Of a DNA stretch of 64,000 nucleotides, positions 1-10,923 are shown one piece after another (the first letter of the stretch is position 1; every line of letters begins with the position of its first letter). The stretch comes from Cryptosporidium bovis (lineage: Eukaryota > Apicomplexa > Conoidasida > Eucoccidiorida > Cryptosporidiidae): NCBI GenBank assembly GCA_009768925.2, contig VHIT02000028.1, forward strand, positions 534,001 through 598,000, read 5' to 3'. Under the pieces are notes generated by a model. It did no database searches and was not told the DNA's origin. It worked only from the letters and a program-made list of their open reading frames with translations. Both the position numbers and the translations under genes were made by a program.

Positions 1-222
1 TTTCCGCAACTATGTACCCAACACGATTATTTTTTTTCTTTTTAATAATTTGATATTGCTGCCGTTTTTAACGAGCGTTTGCCTGCAAATATATATATCT
101 AATATTCTAGGTTATTACATTCGCTCTTTATTTGAATTCAGATAAAGTAAATAGCATAACTTTTTTTACTTTGTCACTTTGATTGTTATTTTAATATTAA
201 CATTTTAACTGGCTCACAGATA
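1..222. other. 5' flank / upstream region of the RFC gene
   Basis: AT-rich DNA with T-runs and no open frame of note. It must hold the promoter of the plus-strand replication factor C gene that starts at 223. No clear E2F- or AP2-like word is present. Confidence 0.4.
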
Positions 223-1508
223 ATGCTTTGGGTAGACAAATATCAACCACGTTACCTAAAAGAATTAAAATGTCACAAAGACATAAATAAACTACTGGAA
301 AAAATAATTAAGGGTTCAAATGGTAGTATTCCACACTTACTTTTTTATGGGCCCTCAGGAGGAGGAAAAAAAACGAGAATATCGTCTATTTTACATGAAA
401 TATTTGGAGATTCTGTGGGAAAGGTATGTTAAATTAATATTTTTACAATATATGATTAATTTTATTATTGAATAAATTATTCGCACATGCATTCATTAAC
501 TACTATCATTAAATGAATATTAAAATTTGAAATTACTTTATTTTCATTTTTAATATTATCAAATAGATCAAGGCAGACATGATCAAACCAGAAGGTACGA
601 ATTCTGAATTTGTTTTATGCCAAAGTCCGCATCATATGCAAATAAGTGCACCTGATTTAGGAACAAAAGATGGTGTTGTTACTCAGTATTTAATTAAACA
701 ATTAAGCTCTCAAATAGGAGCAGGCTCCTTTTTTTCAAAAGGCCCAAATTATAGGGTCTTTACTATATTGGAGGCAGATTCTCTGTCAATGAGAGCTCAA
801 GCTGGATTAAGAAGGACTATGGAAAAATACTCAGCTAACAGTAGATTAATTTTACATTGTGAACAACTTTCAACCATAATACCTCCATTAAGAAGTAGAT
901 GTTTATGTATTAGAATCCCACTTCCATCACAAGAAGAAATTATGGATATACTTAAATTCATATCAATATCGGAAAACTTAAACGTTTCTAATGAATATTT
1001 ACAACAAATTGTACACGAGTCTGAACTTAATCTTAGGAGAGCAATACTATTATTCGAAACTGCTTATACGAAATCATTTTCAATTTCCCCTAGCAATATG
1101 AAATTGCCATGGCAAAGAGTGTGTAATGATATTGCTGTAAATGTAAGTTTATTTGAAAATAAACAAAATAATCAACAAATTCGTTTTTTTTTAAATTGTT
1201 ATTTCGTTAATTATAATTTAATTAAACACTTACTATCTTTTTTACAGATAATTAAAAATCCACACCCTAAAACATTACTGGATACAAGAGAACCTTTATA
1301 TGATTTACTTTGCAGTTGCATTCCTGCCGATCTTATTTTACTCACTTTAACAAAACAATTTCTTGGGATAGTTTCATCAAACATACATCCTATCATTATT
1401 CACGCTGCTTCTCACTATGCACACACAATAAAACTAGGTAACAAAGATATTTGGCATCTTGAGGCGTTTCTTGCTCAAGTTATGAATGTCTACAAACATT
1501 CAAAGTGA
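223..1508 (+). CDS. RFC3: Replication factor C small subunit, RFC3-type (yeast Rfc5), 3 exons
   Basis: Exons 223-423, 567-1142 and 1248-1508 give a 345-aa protein, close to human RFC3 (356 aa). RFC loads the PCNA sliding clamp at primer-template junctions in the nucleus. Seen: the N-terminal LWVDKYQP motif, Walker A GPSGGGKK (residues about 44-51), RRTMEKY, the RSRC sensor box, and the family C-terminal IWHLEAF box. The Walker B position reads LEAD rather than DExx, as is usual for this noncanonical subunit. The introns (143 and 105 nt) have GTATGT and GTAAGT donors. The second intron is a multiple of three with no stop, so simple ORF calling reads straight through it; its removal rests on family alignment (NDIAVN joined to IIKNPHPK). 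Plasmodium-type naming varies (RFC3/RFC5). Confidence 0.9.
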
Positions 1509-2347
1509 ATCGATACGAGTATTAAGTGATATTAGACTCGAATTAGACGATATTATTTATTATGATAGGTAGTTATCAGCCTAATTTGCCTTCAAATGTT
1601 TTCTACAAATTCAATTTTTATTGTTTTCTAGATACAATCAAGAATGACACTTATATTGCATTGCGGAGTTCCCGCCGGCGCTACGGTCGAACATGTATAT
1701 TGATATTTAGAATATTAAATATTGTGGTCAAATTAATAGACAGCTACTGTAAAGTAGAAATTAAAAAAAACGATATAGTAAAATAATATTTGAATAAAAG
1801 ATTAAATACAAATTAACAATACATGAACAGTAAATTGAGGATTATAAATTATCGTACATAAAGGATCTTTAGTATTGAACAATAAGAATGTGTTTATAAT
1901 AACATTAATTAGTTTCATAGCGAAAGATAAATAAAACAAAAATTGGCAATTTTTCACCCCAAATTATTAGCTAATTCTGTGTATGCATTTAAATAAATTA
2001 GTGTTTATTTTTCGATTAATTATTACTGTTTGTTATTGAAAAAAGGATACCAAGATAAGTCAACATAAAATGAATTAATTTAATATTGACAAGTAAAATC
2101 GAAAACAATATTTTCTGCTCTTATAAAAGAGAAAAACTATATTGTAACTTAATACTGGGTCTTTATTGAATAATAATTTTATTTGTTAAAGGCTATTAAC
2201 GCTAAAGTTGTGTTTTTACTTAATACATAATTATTATGGCCGATTAGTGAAAAAATTTTCAGTTATTGTAAAATACAATAAAAATAGGTTTTGCGAATGA
2301 AAATTTTTGTATGTAGGTATATACTTTGTTTTTTTAGATAATACCTA
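1509..2347. other. Intergenic region upstream of the TBC gene
   Basis: 839 bp without a convincing gene. A GC island at 1671-1681 reads CCCGCCGGCGC, two overlapping E2F-like half-sites in otherwise AT-rich DNA. A 74-codon open frame at 1562-1786 covers the island but looks like chance. Confidence 0.5.
1671..1681. promoter_or_regulatory. E2F-like GC cluster
   Basis: CCCGCCGGCGC combines CCCGCC and GGCGC, both E2F/DP half-site shapes. It lies about 670 bp before the TBC gene and 165 bp after the RFC stop. Its function is inferred from motif similarity only. Confidence 0.35.
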
Positions 2348-4153
2348 ATGGCAACGAATGATAATAAAAATATCGTAACGTTATTGGCAGTAAATAGAGC
2401 ATATAATTACTTTGTTCCTAATTTCAATAATGCAATTGAAATGAACTACAGTAATGACTCAACGAATAATACCAATAAGATTAATAGTAATATGGTAAAT
2501 ATGAATAAATTCAGTTTTACTAAATACTTGAAAATAGAAAAAATAAAACCACATTGTAATTGTGATAAGGATGAGAATGGTATATGTTTAAGAATGTTAA
2601 ATTGGTTAAAAATGTCAAAATCAAGTGAACTTGGTTTAGATGGTATTTATAATGAATTAATAAGTGTTATAGATTTTATAATAAGAATGGATAACAGTAG
2701 AGATAACAACAACGACAGTGTTCACGGAGATGGTGATAATATAAAAGCACTAGATAAATTTGAGGAGGGTATTATAAATAAATTATTCAATGGAAGAATA
2801 GTAAACAGTATTTACATGGATGTATGTAGAACATACCCCTCAATATTATATTTTAAGGAAGAAGGAAGAAATTATCTGAGTAAGGTATTATTGATTTACT
2901 CATTAATTGATATTGATGTTGGTTATGTTCAAGGTATGAATTTTTTAGTAGGTTGTATATTGTGGCATAGTCATAGTGAAGAATTAGCATTTCAATTGCT
3001 TGTATCATTAATGTTTAATTACGGTATGAGAGAAATGTTTATTTTAGGTTTACCTGGTTTAAGAGTAAAATGTAAAATATTAGATTATTTAATACAAAAG
3101 AAATTATTTAATATATGGGATCACATTATTAAGCAAGGTGGGACTATTGATATGTTAGCTACTGACTGGTTCCTAACTTTATTTTCATACAGCATTCCAC
3201 TAAATATTATTGGATTATTTTGGGATAATTTTTTTGAGCAAGGCTGGATACCACTTTACAAATTAATATTGTATAGATTACAAAGAATTGAAGATAATAT
3301 ATTATCTTGCTATGACATTGCTGATATAATGAATTCAATAAAATATTCAATCCCTTCTTCTAAAAATGGAATATTTGGTAATGCTATCTTAAATATAAAA
3401 GATGAGTTAAGCAAAAGCAATATAGGGCGTTTTTTCAATTCAATGTTTTCGGGTGAAAATGGAGAGACTAATAATTCATCAACACAAGAAACAGGAAATA
3501 ATAATAGCAACGTTTATAGTAACGATCCAAATATAATATCATTACCAGATGTATGGCTTGATCTAATTTCTGAGGCTCAGTACGAGATCGAAATTGATGT
3601 TGACCTTATAGAAGAATTAGAATTTAAATTTAATTCATATTATAATTTGGATGTATACAATAATAATAACAAAGATAAAGATAAAAGTCATATTTATGTA
3701 GAAAGCTTTGAATATTACATAGGTAATAGTGAAATCAAAGAAAAGAAAGAACAATCTGAAGAAACTCCAAGTAGAAACAACCATAACAATGAACCTACAA
3801 ACACAGATAAAGATGACATTATTAGTGATTCAAACTTAAACAGTGATATTGTTAATGAAAATGATAAAAATAACATCACTCTAGTTCAAGAAGAAAAAAT
3901 TAAACAGATTGTTAAAAAACAAAAACAACACTATTCAGACATAATAAATTTAATTTATAATGATAATTCCTATAAAGTATCACCGACCATTCTTGAAACA
4001 AAGGATAAACTAGCCAGCCTATTTAACAAATTACTAGAAAAAACTGAAAAAATGCTCATCAAAAGTGTTAAAAGAGAACACATGAAAGATATTAGCATTA
4101 ATATTATTGAAATGCAAAAATATAAATTTGGTCCTTGGACATATCAACATTAA
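2348..4153 (+). CDS. TBC-domain Rab GTPase-activating protein
   Basis: 601 aa, intronless. The TBC domain spans roughly residues 145-340. Two catalytic fingers are visible: the arginine-finger motif IYMDVCRTYP (matching IxxDxxRTxP) and the glutamine-finger motif GYVQGMN. Later TBC helices follow (DWFLTLF, IGLFWDNFFEQGW). TBC proteins accelerate GTP hydrolysis by Rab proteins and so control vesicle traffic; with both fingers intact this one should be active. The N-terminal 90 residues and the C-terminal 250 residues are Asn/Asp/Lys-rich low complexity, ending in a charged helical stretch. The Rab partner cannot be told from sequence. Confidence 0.88.
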   Translation: MATNDNKNIVTLLAVNRAYNYFVPNFNNAIEMNYSNDSTNNTNKINSNMVNMNKFSFTKYLKIEKIKPHCNCDKDENGICLRMLNWLKMSKSSELGLDGIYNELISVIDFIIRMDNSRDNNNDSVHGDGDNIKALDKFEEGIINKLFNGRIVNSIYMDVCRTYPSILYFKEEGRNYLSKVLLIYSLIDIDVGYVQGMNFLVGCILWHSHSEELAFQLLVSLMFNYGMREMFILGLPGLRVKCKILDYLIQKKLFNIWDHIIKQGGTIDMLATDWFLTLFSYSIPLNIIGLFWDNFFEQGWIPLYKLILYRLQRIEDNILSCYDIADIMNSIKYSIPSSKNGIFGNAILNIKDELSKSNIGRFFNSMFSGENGETNNSSTQETGNNNSNVYSNDPNIISLPDVWLDLISEAQYEIEIDVDLIEELEFKFNSYYNLDVYNNNNKDKDKSHIYVESFEYYIGNSEIKEKKEQSEETPSRNNHNNEPTNTDKDDIISDSNLNSDIVNENDKNNITLVQEEKIKQIVKKQKQHYSDIINLIYNDNSYKVSPTILETKDKLASLFNKLLEKTEKMLIKSVKREHMKDISINIIEMQKYKFGPWTYQH

Positions 4154-4680
4154 GAAAATAAAAATTTGCTGACTACTGTAGGTATTTAGATATATTTATT
4201 AATTTTATCAACTTAGAATATGAATATAAATATCAATGATTACTTTTGTCTCCTTTATATGTTTAATTTTTTCTAATAAAAAATTATTTTAATCTATTTA
4301 TAAATGCGTTAGCGGCTGATATATTGTCTGAAAATACAGGTACACATGTAAATTATGATCTTGTGAAAGAGGATTTTGGCGGCAACATATTTTTGAGTAA
4401 TAAAAATTTTAATTCTATTTATTATTATTTTTTTAATTTAAAATTTACTAAAAAAAGGTAATTTCTGAGATATTTTAGGAATAAATATATTTACAATTTC
4501 AATCATCGATATTTTTTTAAATATATATTTTCAGTAAACATTACATATAATTGACATATATATAGCCGTTTCCTTCTTTATTATTGACTGTAATAAATAT
4601 AATACTAATACTGTTAAAAAAATCTACATTTATGTAAATATAGTTATTGCAATAGAATTAACAATAGTAAATGGAAAAAA
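4154..4680. other. Intergenic region with E2F-like site
   Basis: 527 bp of AT-rich DNA between two plus-strand genes. It contains TTTTGGCGG at 4374-4382, a good E2F-like core about 300 bp before the next start. No RNA gene or repeat seen. Confidence 0.45.
4374..4382 (+). promoter_or_regulatory. E2F-like site TTTTGGCGG
   Basis: Matches the E2F/DP half-site form TTTSGCGS, about 300 bp upstream of the coiled-coil gene. Role inferred. Confidence 0.4.
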
Positions 4681-5463
4681 ATGGAGAAGAATTACGAAAT
4701 ATATAAGATAAATGATTCAGGTAAAATTGTAATAAGAAAAACAAAGGAGAAAGATGCTAGTGGCTACTTGGTAGGAGCAAGTAATGAATTAGTTGATGCA
4801 ATGCTATGTGAAGTTAAATGGGAAATCAAAAAATTAGAACTTGAGATAAAAAAGGTAAGTTAAATATGTATGTTATTCTATTTATAGTTAAAAAAACTTT
4901 ATTTAATTACTTTTTTTTTGATAATTTAGTACAAAGTGATGATGTATATAGAAAATGATCAAGAAAATGATGATGGTAGAAAAGAAGCAGAATTGAAAAT
5001 AGAATTATTAAAAGAGCAAGCATTAAGTAGAGAATTTGTAAGAGGTATAGATAGAGTTTTAAGCAAAATAAGGGACATTTACAGCGAAAAGAATAAATTC
5101 GATAATAGAATGGAAATGATCAAAAAAATAGAAGATTTAAGAAAAGAAAAAGACTTTTTAAAAGATATTTTGATTAAACAGATGAGTACATATAGTTTAT
5201 TAAAAAGCCTACACAGGTACAAAACTTACAACCAGAATATGGGTTTCAATAATAGAAATAGTGGAATAGAGCCTATTGAAGTAGAAGAAAATATGATGAG
5301 TTACGAGGAAATATTTCCACCAAAAATGAATAAAAACCAACCAGATCAATCATTATATAAAATATTGAATAAGCTTATGAAAGATAGGATGTATTTATTG
5401 GAAAAAGGTATTAAAATAGAAAATGTTCTTTCTGATAATCCTGAAATGGACCAATATATTTGA
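4681..5463 (+). CDS. Small coiled-coil protein, unrecognised, 2 exons
   Basis: Exons 4681-4854 and 4930-5463 are separated by a 75-nt GTAAGT...TTTAG intron and give 235 aa. I do not recognise the family. The protein is highly charged (Lys/Glu), with heptad-like helices over residues about 40-60 and 75-140, a Met/Asn-rich linker, then a short conserved-looking end (PDQSLYKILNKLMKDRMYLL). There is no signal peptide or membrane segment. The ATG at 4681 was chosen because the nearer upstream ATG at 4671 is in another frame. A structural or scaffold role, for example in the cytoskeleton or kinetochore, is only a guess. Confidence 0.7.
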
Positions 5464-5652
5464 CAAACAATGTGATTATCATTTTATTACAATTAAAATT
5501 AAAGGAGAAAGTCAAATTGGACGATATTGGATATATTTCGTGATAAATAGTAGATATTAAATAACAAATAATACTATTATTATGTTAATTGCCTAATTAC
5601 TTCTATGTATATTATCTGTTCTGAAAATCAATCAATTAGTTTATTCAGTTAT

Positions 5653-7506
5653 TTACTTTTTATTGTGACATAGTTCTATATGTGATTCTAAGTTTTTAAA
5701 TAAGACATTATTGTTGCAAATATTGCAGTTTGTAGTCCTTGAACCACAATATGATTCATGAGAAGTTAGATTATAGTAATAGACATCTCTAAAGTCAGCA
5801 TTATATCCATCAATTTCGGCTTCAACATAGTTATTGCAATATCTACATAATATCATTCTTTTTGGGCATTCATTAATTTGATGCACATTTAATTTTATTG
5901 TCTTAACACTTGTATTACATAATTTACATTTAATGTACTCATGGTATAGCTTATTATGTGATTCTAATTCATCTTTATTAAAGCCAACGATATTGTTATA
6001 TTCACTATCTTCCGATTCAACCATGCATTTATCACAATGGATGTGATTTCCAAATTCTACTTGTTTAATTACTAATTTACATAAATCACATTTTTTATAT
6101 TTTTTTTCACAATTAATTAAGTGTAGATTTAAATTTGTTTTAGGTATTATTCGATTACAAATTTCACATTTCGTTTCAGAATCATCACAAATATTAATAT
6201 TATTAGTATTTGCAGTTTCATACACAATTTTAACCTGTATTGTTGAGAGATCTTCTTTGTTTGTATTTTTGTCCAAACGTTCAGATTTTTCAATATATAT
6301 AAATAATATTGATGGGAAACTTGTTTCTGAATTATCATACTTATTATTCAGGATATTACTAAAATAACCGACAATATCCACATAAGATATAAATAACGAA
6401 TTATTATCTTCCGGAAATGATCTGAGCATATAAAAATGTGGCGATGATTCAAATAATGGCGGAAATGAAATAAATATATCGTATTTATCCTCACTTTCTA
6501 TAATTATCTTCAATTTAGCACTATGATCGTCTCCGTCTCTATTAGTTAGCTGTTTCCTTAGTTCAAATGGGATTGTAACCTTAAACCTATTATATAAACT
6601 AACTCTCTCAGTATTGCCTATATTAATCGTTTTTATGTTATCACTGCTGTATTCATCCACACTATTATAGTTGCTGTTATTATTTCCAATATTCTTATCT
6701 ATATTACTAATAATTTCTATTTGAATATCAGTATTAATTAGACTTATACAATTTTCTGGTTCTAGTTTATTTATCTTTACTTTTGAAATATTATTCTTAT
6801 TTGAACTGTTATAAAGTTGATTAATATATATTGTATCTCCAACAGTTAATGTATTGAAATAATTTCCAATATATGTCTCTAACAATGCTCTTATATTGTC
6901 CACTTCTAATATATCATTATTGTTTAGTAATTCAAATTGAGCATACGTACCCTTTTGTAACTTTTTATACGACAATTCGATCCAAATATTTTCATCTAAT
7001 AATATATTATCTTTTATCCTCAAGCATCTTAGTATTTTTTCTGGTAATGAAATATAACCTGGTTTTTCCGAGTAATTTAATACCCCACAATGTGTTGTGA
7101 AAATGCTATTTTTATTATTTGACTTTGTATTTTGATTTAGGCACTTAACACTAAAAAACAATGGATATATTGATTCATCCTTTGATAGCACCTCCAGTAA
7201 ATTTTCTGGCAGTATTATTTTGTCGGTTTCACCATTGTTTGGAAAAATACAACTTTGAGATGCAGTATCAATGTTACTCTTATTCAATTTAAATATCCAT
7301 GTGCAATTATTATCATTTAATAAATTATTTTGTTGTTTGATATAAACCCTCTCAACACTAGTTAAATAATCATCAAAAAATAATCCCAATTTACTACTAC
7401 TACTTATTGAATTTTTCTTTTTCTCCAATATTTTTTTCTTTTGTTTTTCCTGTTTTTTAAATGTGTTTGAAGAGCTAAAAATGTCCATATATTGTACATA
7501 TATCAC
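5653..7506 (-). CDS. UFD1-domain protein with C-terminal TRAF/XAF1-type zinc fingers
   Basis: 617 aa, intronless. Residues about 30-200 fit the UFD1 double-psi barrel fold: IILPENLLEVL, THCGVLNYSEKPGYISLP and KLQKGTYAQFEL resemble the UFD1 segments around LPxxxL and G(V)xEF/KxxYxxL. UFD1 proteins bind ubiquitin and Cdc48/p97 in ER-associated and nuclear degradation. The last 170 residues hold repeated CxxC...HxxxC units (CEICNRI, CDLCKLV, CKLCNTS, CRYCNNY, CNICNNN). This UFD1-plus-zinc-finger plan resembles plant PRLI-interacting factor A rather than classical UFD1. Translation may start at residue 1 or at the internal Met at 7488. The middle third is Asn/Ser-rich. Confidence 0.8.
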   Translation of the reverse strand: MIYVQYMDIFSSSNTFKKQEKQKKKILEKKKNSISSSSKLGLFFDDYLTSVERVYIKQQNNLLNDNNCTWIFKLNKSNIDTASQSCIFPNNGETDKIILPENLLEVLSKDESIYPLFFSVKCLNQNTKSNNKNSIFTTHCGVLNYSEKPGYISLPEKILRCLRIKDNILLDENIWIELSYKKLQKGTYAQFELLNNNDILEVDNIRALLETYIGNYFNTLTVGDTIYINQLYNSSNKNNISKVKINKLEPENCISLINTDIQIEIISNIDKNIGNNNSNYNSVDEYSSDNIKTINIGNTERVSLYNRFKVTIPFELRKQLTNRDGDDHSAKLKIIIESEDKYDIFISFPPLFESSPHFYMLRSFPEDNNSLFISYVDIVGYFSNILNNKYDNSETSFPSILFIYIEKSERLDKNTNKEDLSTIQVKIVYETANTNNINICDDSETKCEICNRIIPKTNLNLHLINCEKKYKKCDLCKLVIKQVEFGNHIHCDKCMVESEDSEYNNIVGFNKDELESHNKLYHEYIKCKLCNTSVKTIKLNVHQINECPKRMILCRYCNNYVEAEIDGYNADFRDVYYYNLTSHESYCGSRTTNCNICNNNVLFKNLESHIELCHNKK

Positions 7507-8175
7507 ACTAAAATTTCCTCATATGAACCTTTTCTCATCAATATATCTTCTATTATTCGTACTCCTTATTTTTAATTATAATCTAATTTATTTACTCTTG
7601 TTAAATAATAAATTTGAAAAAATCAATATTTTACCGCCATTTAACAAGTTTTATTTAATTTAGGTACCCTTACCATTATAGTGCATGCATTTTGCGGGGA
7701 AATATGAATTTTTTTCTTTAACATGTAAAAAATTATATTAATATATAAAGATACATCGAAATAAATGATAATATTAAATGAAATATTGGAATAACTGAAA
7801 AAAATATAAAACAATGAATATGTAATGTCATATAGTTGTGAAAATGATTAGACAAAATATAATTTAGTAACTATAAATTTAATTATTTTATTATTACTCG
7901 CACTAGTCACTAAGAGAAAAGAAATTTGATTACAAACGTTATCAATGTTATATAGTTAATATATAAGTTATATGTATTATTGTGCATCCGATATAGAACA
8001 GGCAATAATATTTTAATAAAATAAATTTAACAATTACTATTAATATAATAATTGTCGTTAGGTTTCAGAATTATATCCAAGTTTATATATAAGGTTCAGT
8101 CAATAGTAATAAAGTTATAACAACATATAAGGAATAGAGAATACAATAATAAATCATTATAATTATTGTTAAACC
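7507..8175. other. Divergent promoter region (UFD1-like / mucin-like gene 1)
   Basis: 669 bp between divergently transcribed genes. It carries CCGCC at 7634-7638, TGCATGCA at 7682-7689 and TTTGCGGGGAAA at 7691-7702. No other coding or RNA signal. Confidence 0.5.
7682..7702. promoter_or_regulatory. Adjacent AP2-like and E2F-like sites
   Basis: TGCATGCA, the palindromic word bound by several apicomplexan AP2 factors, sits one base from TTTGCGGGGAAA, close to the E2F consensus TTTSSCGSGAAA. Together they form a composite element in a divergent promoter. Binding is inferred, not shown. Confidence 0.5.
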
Positions 8176-10923
8176 ATGATAATAAATGCAATAATTAAGT
8201 TTAAGAAATGTAATATGATACAAATACTCATTTATTATTTTATTTACAATTTAATAATAGAAAAATTTGCTTGTAATGAAGTGGAGTATGTTTATAATAA
8301 GGATAAATACAAGAATAATAACAGACTAGATTATTCTAAAAATAAAAATAGTACTAGTGAATTATATCTAAGAGATTTATATAGTATAGAAAATGATCTC
8401 AGCAACATTTCGGGTGAACAGCTCAGTAAAGACTTGGAAAATTTAAATTACGTATCGAGAATAGTCAATCCATTGGAATTTTTGCATGAAGAATTATTCA
8501 TAACAAATATTAAAAATGATAGTATGGATAATGATTCATTAACTATTGACGATAGTAATACTATTTCAATAAAATCATTAAATAAACGCAACAATGTAAA
8601 CTCTACGAGATTAGGTGATCACATAAACTCTCAAGTTAGAATTAATGATAATACCTTTATAACTACAAATATTACCACTACTACTACCACCACTACCGTC
8701 CCCAGTGATTTCAATGTTGAATCATCAATGGATAATTTTACGACAGAAACAACAAATAATAAAGTTGTTGCCTATTCAATTTCCTCTAATTCAGACATAA
8801 ACAAACATAGTTTAAATTTGAATAATAATAATAATAATATTTATGATGATAAAATTGAAAATAAAATCAATGATAATGATAATACAGAACCGGAAAATAT
8901 TAATATTGAAGGCAACAGATTTACTGATATAAGTTTAAATAGCAATAAAGATGACAGTTTTTTAGTTATGACATCATACAATAATGATAATTTACCTGAA
9001 ACCACTAATGAAGTATACAATGCAACTGGAATAAATAGCTCAATTCGTTCTAGTTCAATTAATACGACTTCTGAAGGTTTAATGAATAATTCTAACACAA
9101 TAAATAGTATTGTTGGTACCACCACTACTACTGCTACTACCACCACTACTACTATTGTTACCACCACTACTACTGCTACTACCACCACTACTACTGCTAC
9201 TACCACCACTACTATTGCTACCACCACTACTACTACTATTGCTACAACAACAAAAACTACTATTATTACTAATACTAATACTAACGCCACCACTGCTACT
9301 ACGACTACTAGTTCAGTTGGAACAGAAGTTACAATCCCTAGTAAAACCGTAACTAAAGTGAGCACCACATCTGTTCCAAGCAATGTTATTGATTATAATG
9401 ATTCAAATAATAGCAGTTTACCTATTTTAACAAACGAAATAAATGACAGTAACACAGACATCAACAACTTATATGAATATTACGAAGAGTTAATAAATGA
9501 TGACACTATAAATGGTATAGATTCATTTTACACCCTAGATAACCCATTGAAAAAAGTTGAAAAAATAAGACCGAATAGTGGTTTTCAAATTAAAGGAATA
9601 AACAATAGTTCAAATTTAATAAAAGATGACAAATTATTATCAAAAATACCACTATTGTCAACAAAACCACCAAATTCAAGTAAAATTAAGGAAGAAGTCC
9701 CATTTAATACTACAAGTACCACTACAGTTGCCACAAATACGGAAAGTAAGTCAGAAGATAATAATTTGGCGAAAACAATTATAGACGGTGTACATAATTC
9801 CATTAAAGTACCGTCAATTAATCCAAATAAGGAATTAAACAATAAAAATATAAAAATAATTGAAACAATAACATTATCTTTATTGGATTCTTCGTACTGT
9901 AAGGAGAGAACAAACAATTTTAGGCGTATATCCTTCTTATTGAAAGAAAATATAGCAAAAATACTATCAATACACATACATGATGTGGTTATAGATGATG
10001 TATATTCAGAAAGTTCAAATGGGTTTAATATAATGAGTGAAAAATGCACATTTTCAAATGGTAAATTAAAAGGTATTATATTCGATTTATCAATAATAAA
10101 AAATAAATTAACAGATTACCCAAAATATGATGACATAGTAAAAATAACAGAAGTAGAAACAAAATTTAATAAGGAATATGGAAAAATACTAATTTGGAAG
10201 AGGGAAATAACCAATTTACATAATAAGAATAATCCATTTTGTCAGGCAAGTTTAAAAGAATCAAATAATATAAAACTTTCCTGTATAAATCATCCAATTA
10301 ATTGTATACATAATAATGAATACAAGTGCTACACAAATCCTATGGGTATAGACTGTTACTGTTATAATGAATTATTTTACGATAAAAATAACTTAAGTCA
10401 TGAAGAAAAAGCATTGAAATATGGATACAAGGATGGTGATAACCGTGTTATTATAATGGAGAATAAAATCAATAACAAAAATATAAATCAATTCGACGAT
10501 AATTTAAATGATTTGGAAATAACAAAAGAGTGCAGAGCTATTATATTGTGTACCAGTGATATAACTACACCAATAATACAAAGATGCTCATCAAGTCCAT
10601 ATAGCATTGGCTGCCCATGCAGCTTAAACCCATATTCCAAATTATGTGGTTGTTATATTAATCCATTCAATCCAGGGTGTCATTGTACGTACAATAAAAA
10701 TTCCAGCGATTGCAAGTGTTTACTTAAACCAGAAGAATGCAGAACTGAAAATGAGCCTCAGATCGGCCAAGAGGTAGTAAGCAGAAGTCCTTTTGATTTA
10801 AAAAATGGAATAAGGAGATTCTACAGAAAACATTTCAGAAAAAGCAGTTCTCAAGAATTGTTCAATAAGTATAGTTACTATATTACAATTTTTGTGCTGT
10901 ACTTGTTACTTACAATAATTTAA
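8176..10923 (+). CDS. Secreted mucin-like Thr-rich protein with Cys-repeat module and GPI-type tail (paralog 1)
   Basis: 915 aa, one exon. A hydrophobic stretch within residues 12-33 (IQILIYYFIYNLII) acts as signal peptide. An Asn/Ser/Thr-rich region follows, including poly-Thr blocks (residues about 313-370) coded by an ACT/ACC microsatellite and suited to O-glycosylation. A globular region (about 555-690) starts with TLSLLDSSYCKE and is shared with the next gene. Then comes a cysteine module of about 11-residue units of the form xxNPxxxxCxC (CSLNPYSKLCGC, YINPFNPGCHC). The last 20 residues are hydrophobic without a charged end, as in GPI-anchored proteins. This resembles Cryptosporidium surface mucins in style, but I do not recognise a named member. 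Confidence 0.82.
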   Translation: MIINAIIKFKKCNMIQILIYYFIYNLIIEKFACNEVEYVYNKDKYKNNNRLDYSKNKNSTSELYLRDLYSIENDLSNISGEQLSKDLENLNYVSRIVNPLEFLHEELFITNIKNDSMDNDSLTIDDSNTISIKSLNKRNNVNSTRLGDHINSQVRINDNTFITTNITTTTTTTTVPSDFNVESSMDNFTTETTNNKVVAYSISSNSDINKHSLNLNNNNNNIYDDKIENKINDNDNTEPENINIEGNRFTDISLNSNKDDSFLVMTSYNNDNLPETTNEVYNATGINSSIRSSSINTTSEGLMNNSNTINSIVGTTTTTATTTTTTIVTTTTTATTTTTTATTTTTIATTTTTTIATTTKTTIITNTNTNATTATTTTSSVGTEVTIPSKTVTKVSTTSVPSNVIDYNDSNNSSLPILTNEINDSNTDINNLYEYYEELINDDTINGIDSFYTLDNPLKKVEKIRPNSGFQIKGINNSSNLIKDDKLLSKIPLLSTKPPNSSKIKEEVPFNTTSTTTVATNTESKSEDNNLAKTIIDGVHNSIKVPSINPNKELNNKNIKIIETITLSLLDSSYCKERTNNFRRISFLLKENIAKILSIHIHDVVIDDVYSESSNGFNIMSEKCTFSNGKLKGIIFDLSIIKNKLTDYPKYDDIVKITEVETKFNKEYGKILIWKREITNLHNKNNPFCQASLKESNNIKLSCINHPINCIHNNEYKCYTNPMGIDCYCYNELFYDKNNLSHEEKALKYGYKDGDNRVIIMENKINNKNINQFDDNLNDLEITKECRAIILCTSDITTPIIQRCSSSPYSIGCPCSLNPYSKLCGCYINPFNPGCHCTYNKNSSDCKCLLKPEECRTENEPQIGQEVVSRSPFDLKNGIRRFYRKHFRKSSSQELFNKYSYYITIFVLYLLLTII
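9114..9303 (+). repeat. ACT/ACC trinucleotide tract coding poly-Thr
   Basis: Imperfect (ACT/ACC)n interrupted by GCT and ATT codons encodes Thr blocks broken by Ala or Ile. Such tracts change length by slippage and are often used as typing loci in Cryptosporidium. The antisense strand is open over the same span only because of the repeat. Confidence 0.8.

Noticed and set aside
1562-1786. 74-codon frame after RFC
   Set aside because: No domain, lacks family features and overlaps a GC promoter-like cluster; probably chance.
8841-9383. 180-codon minus-strand frame, Val-rich
   Set aside because: It is the antisense of the poly-Thr ACT repeat; opened by composition only.
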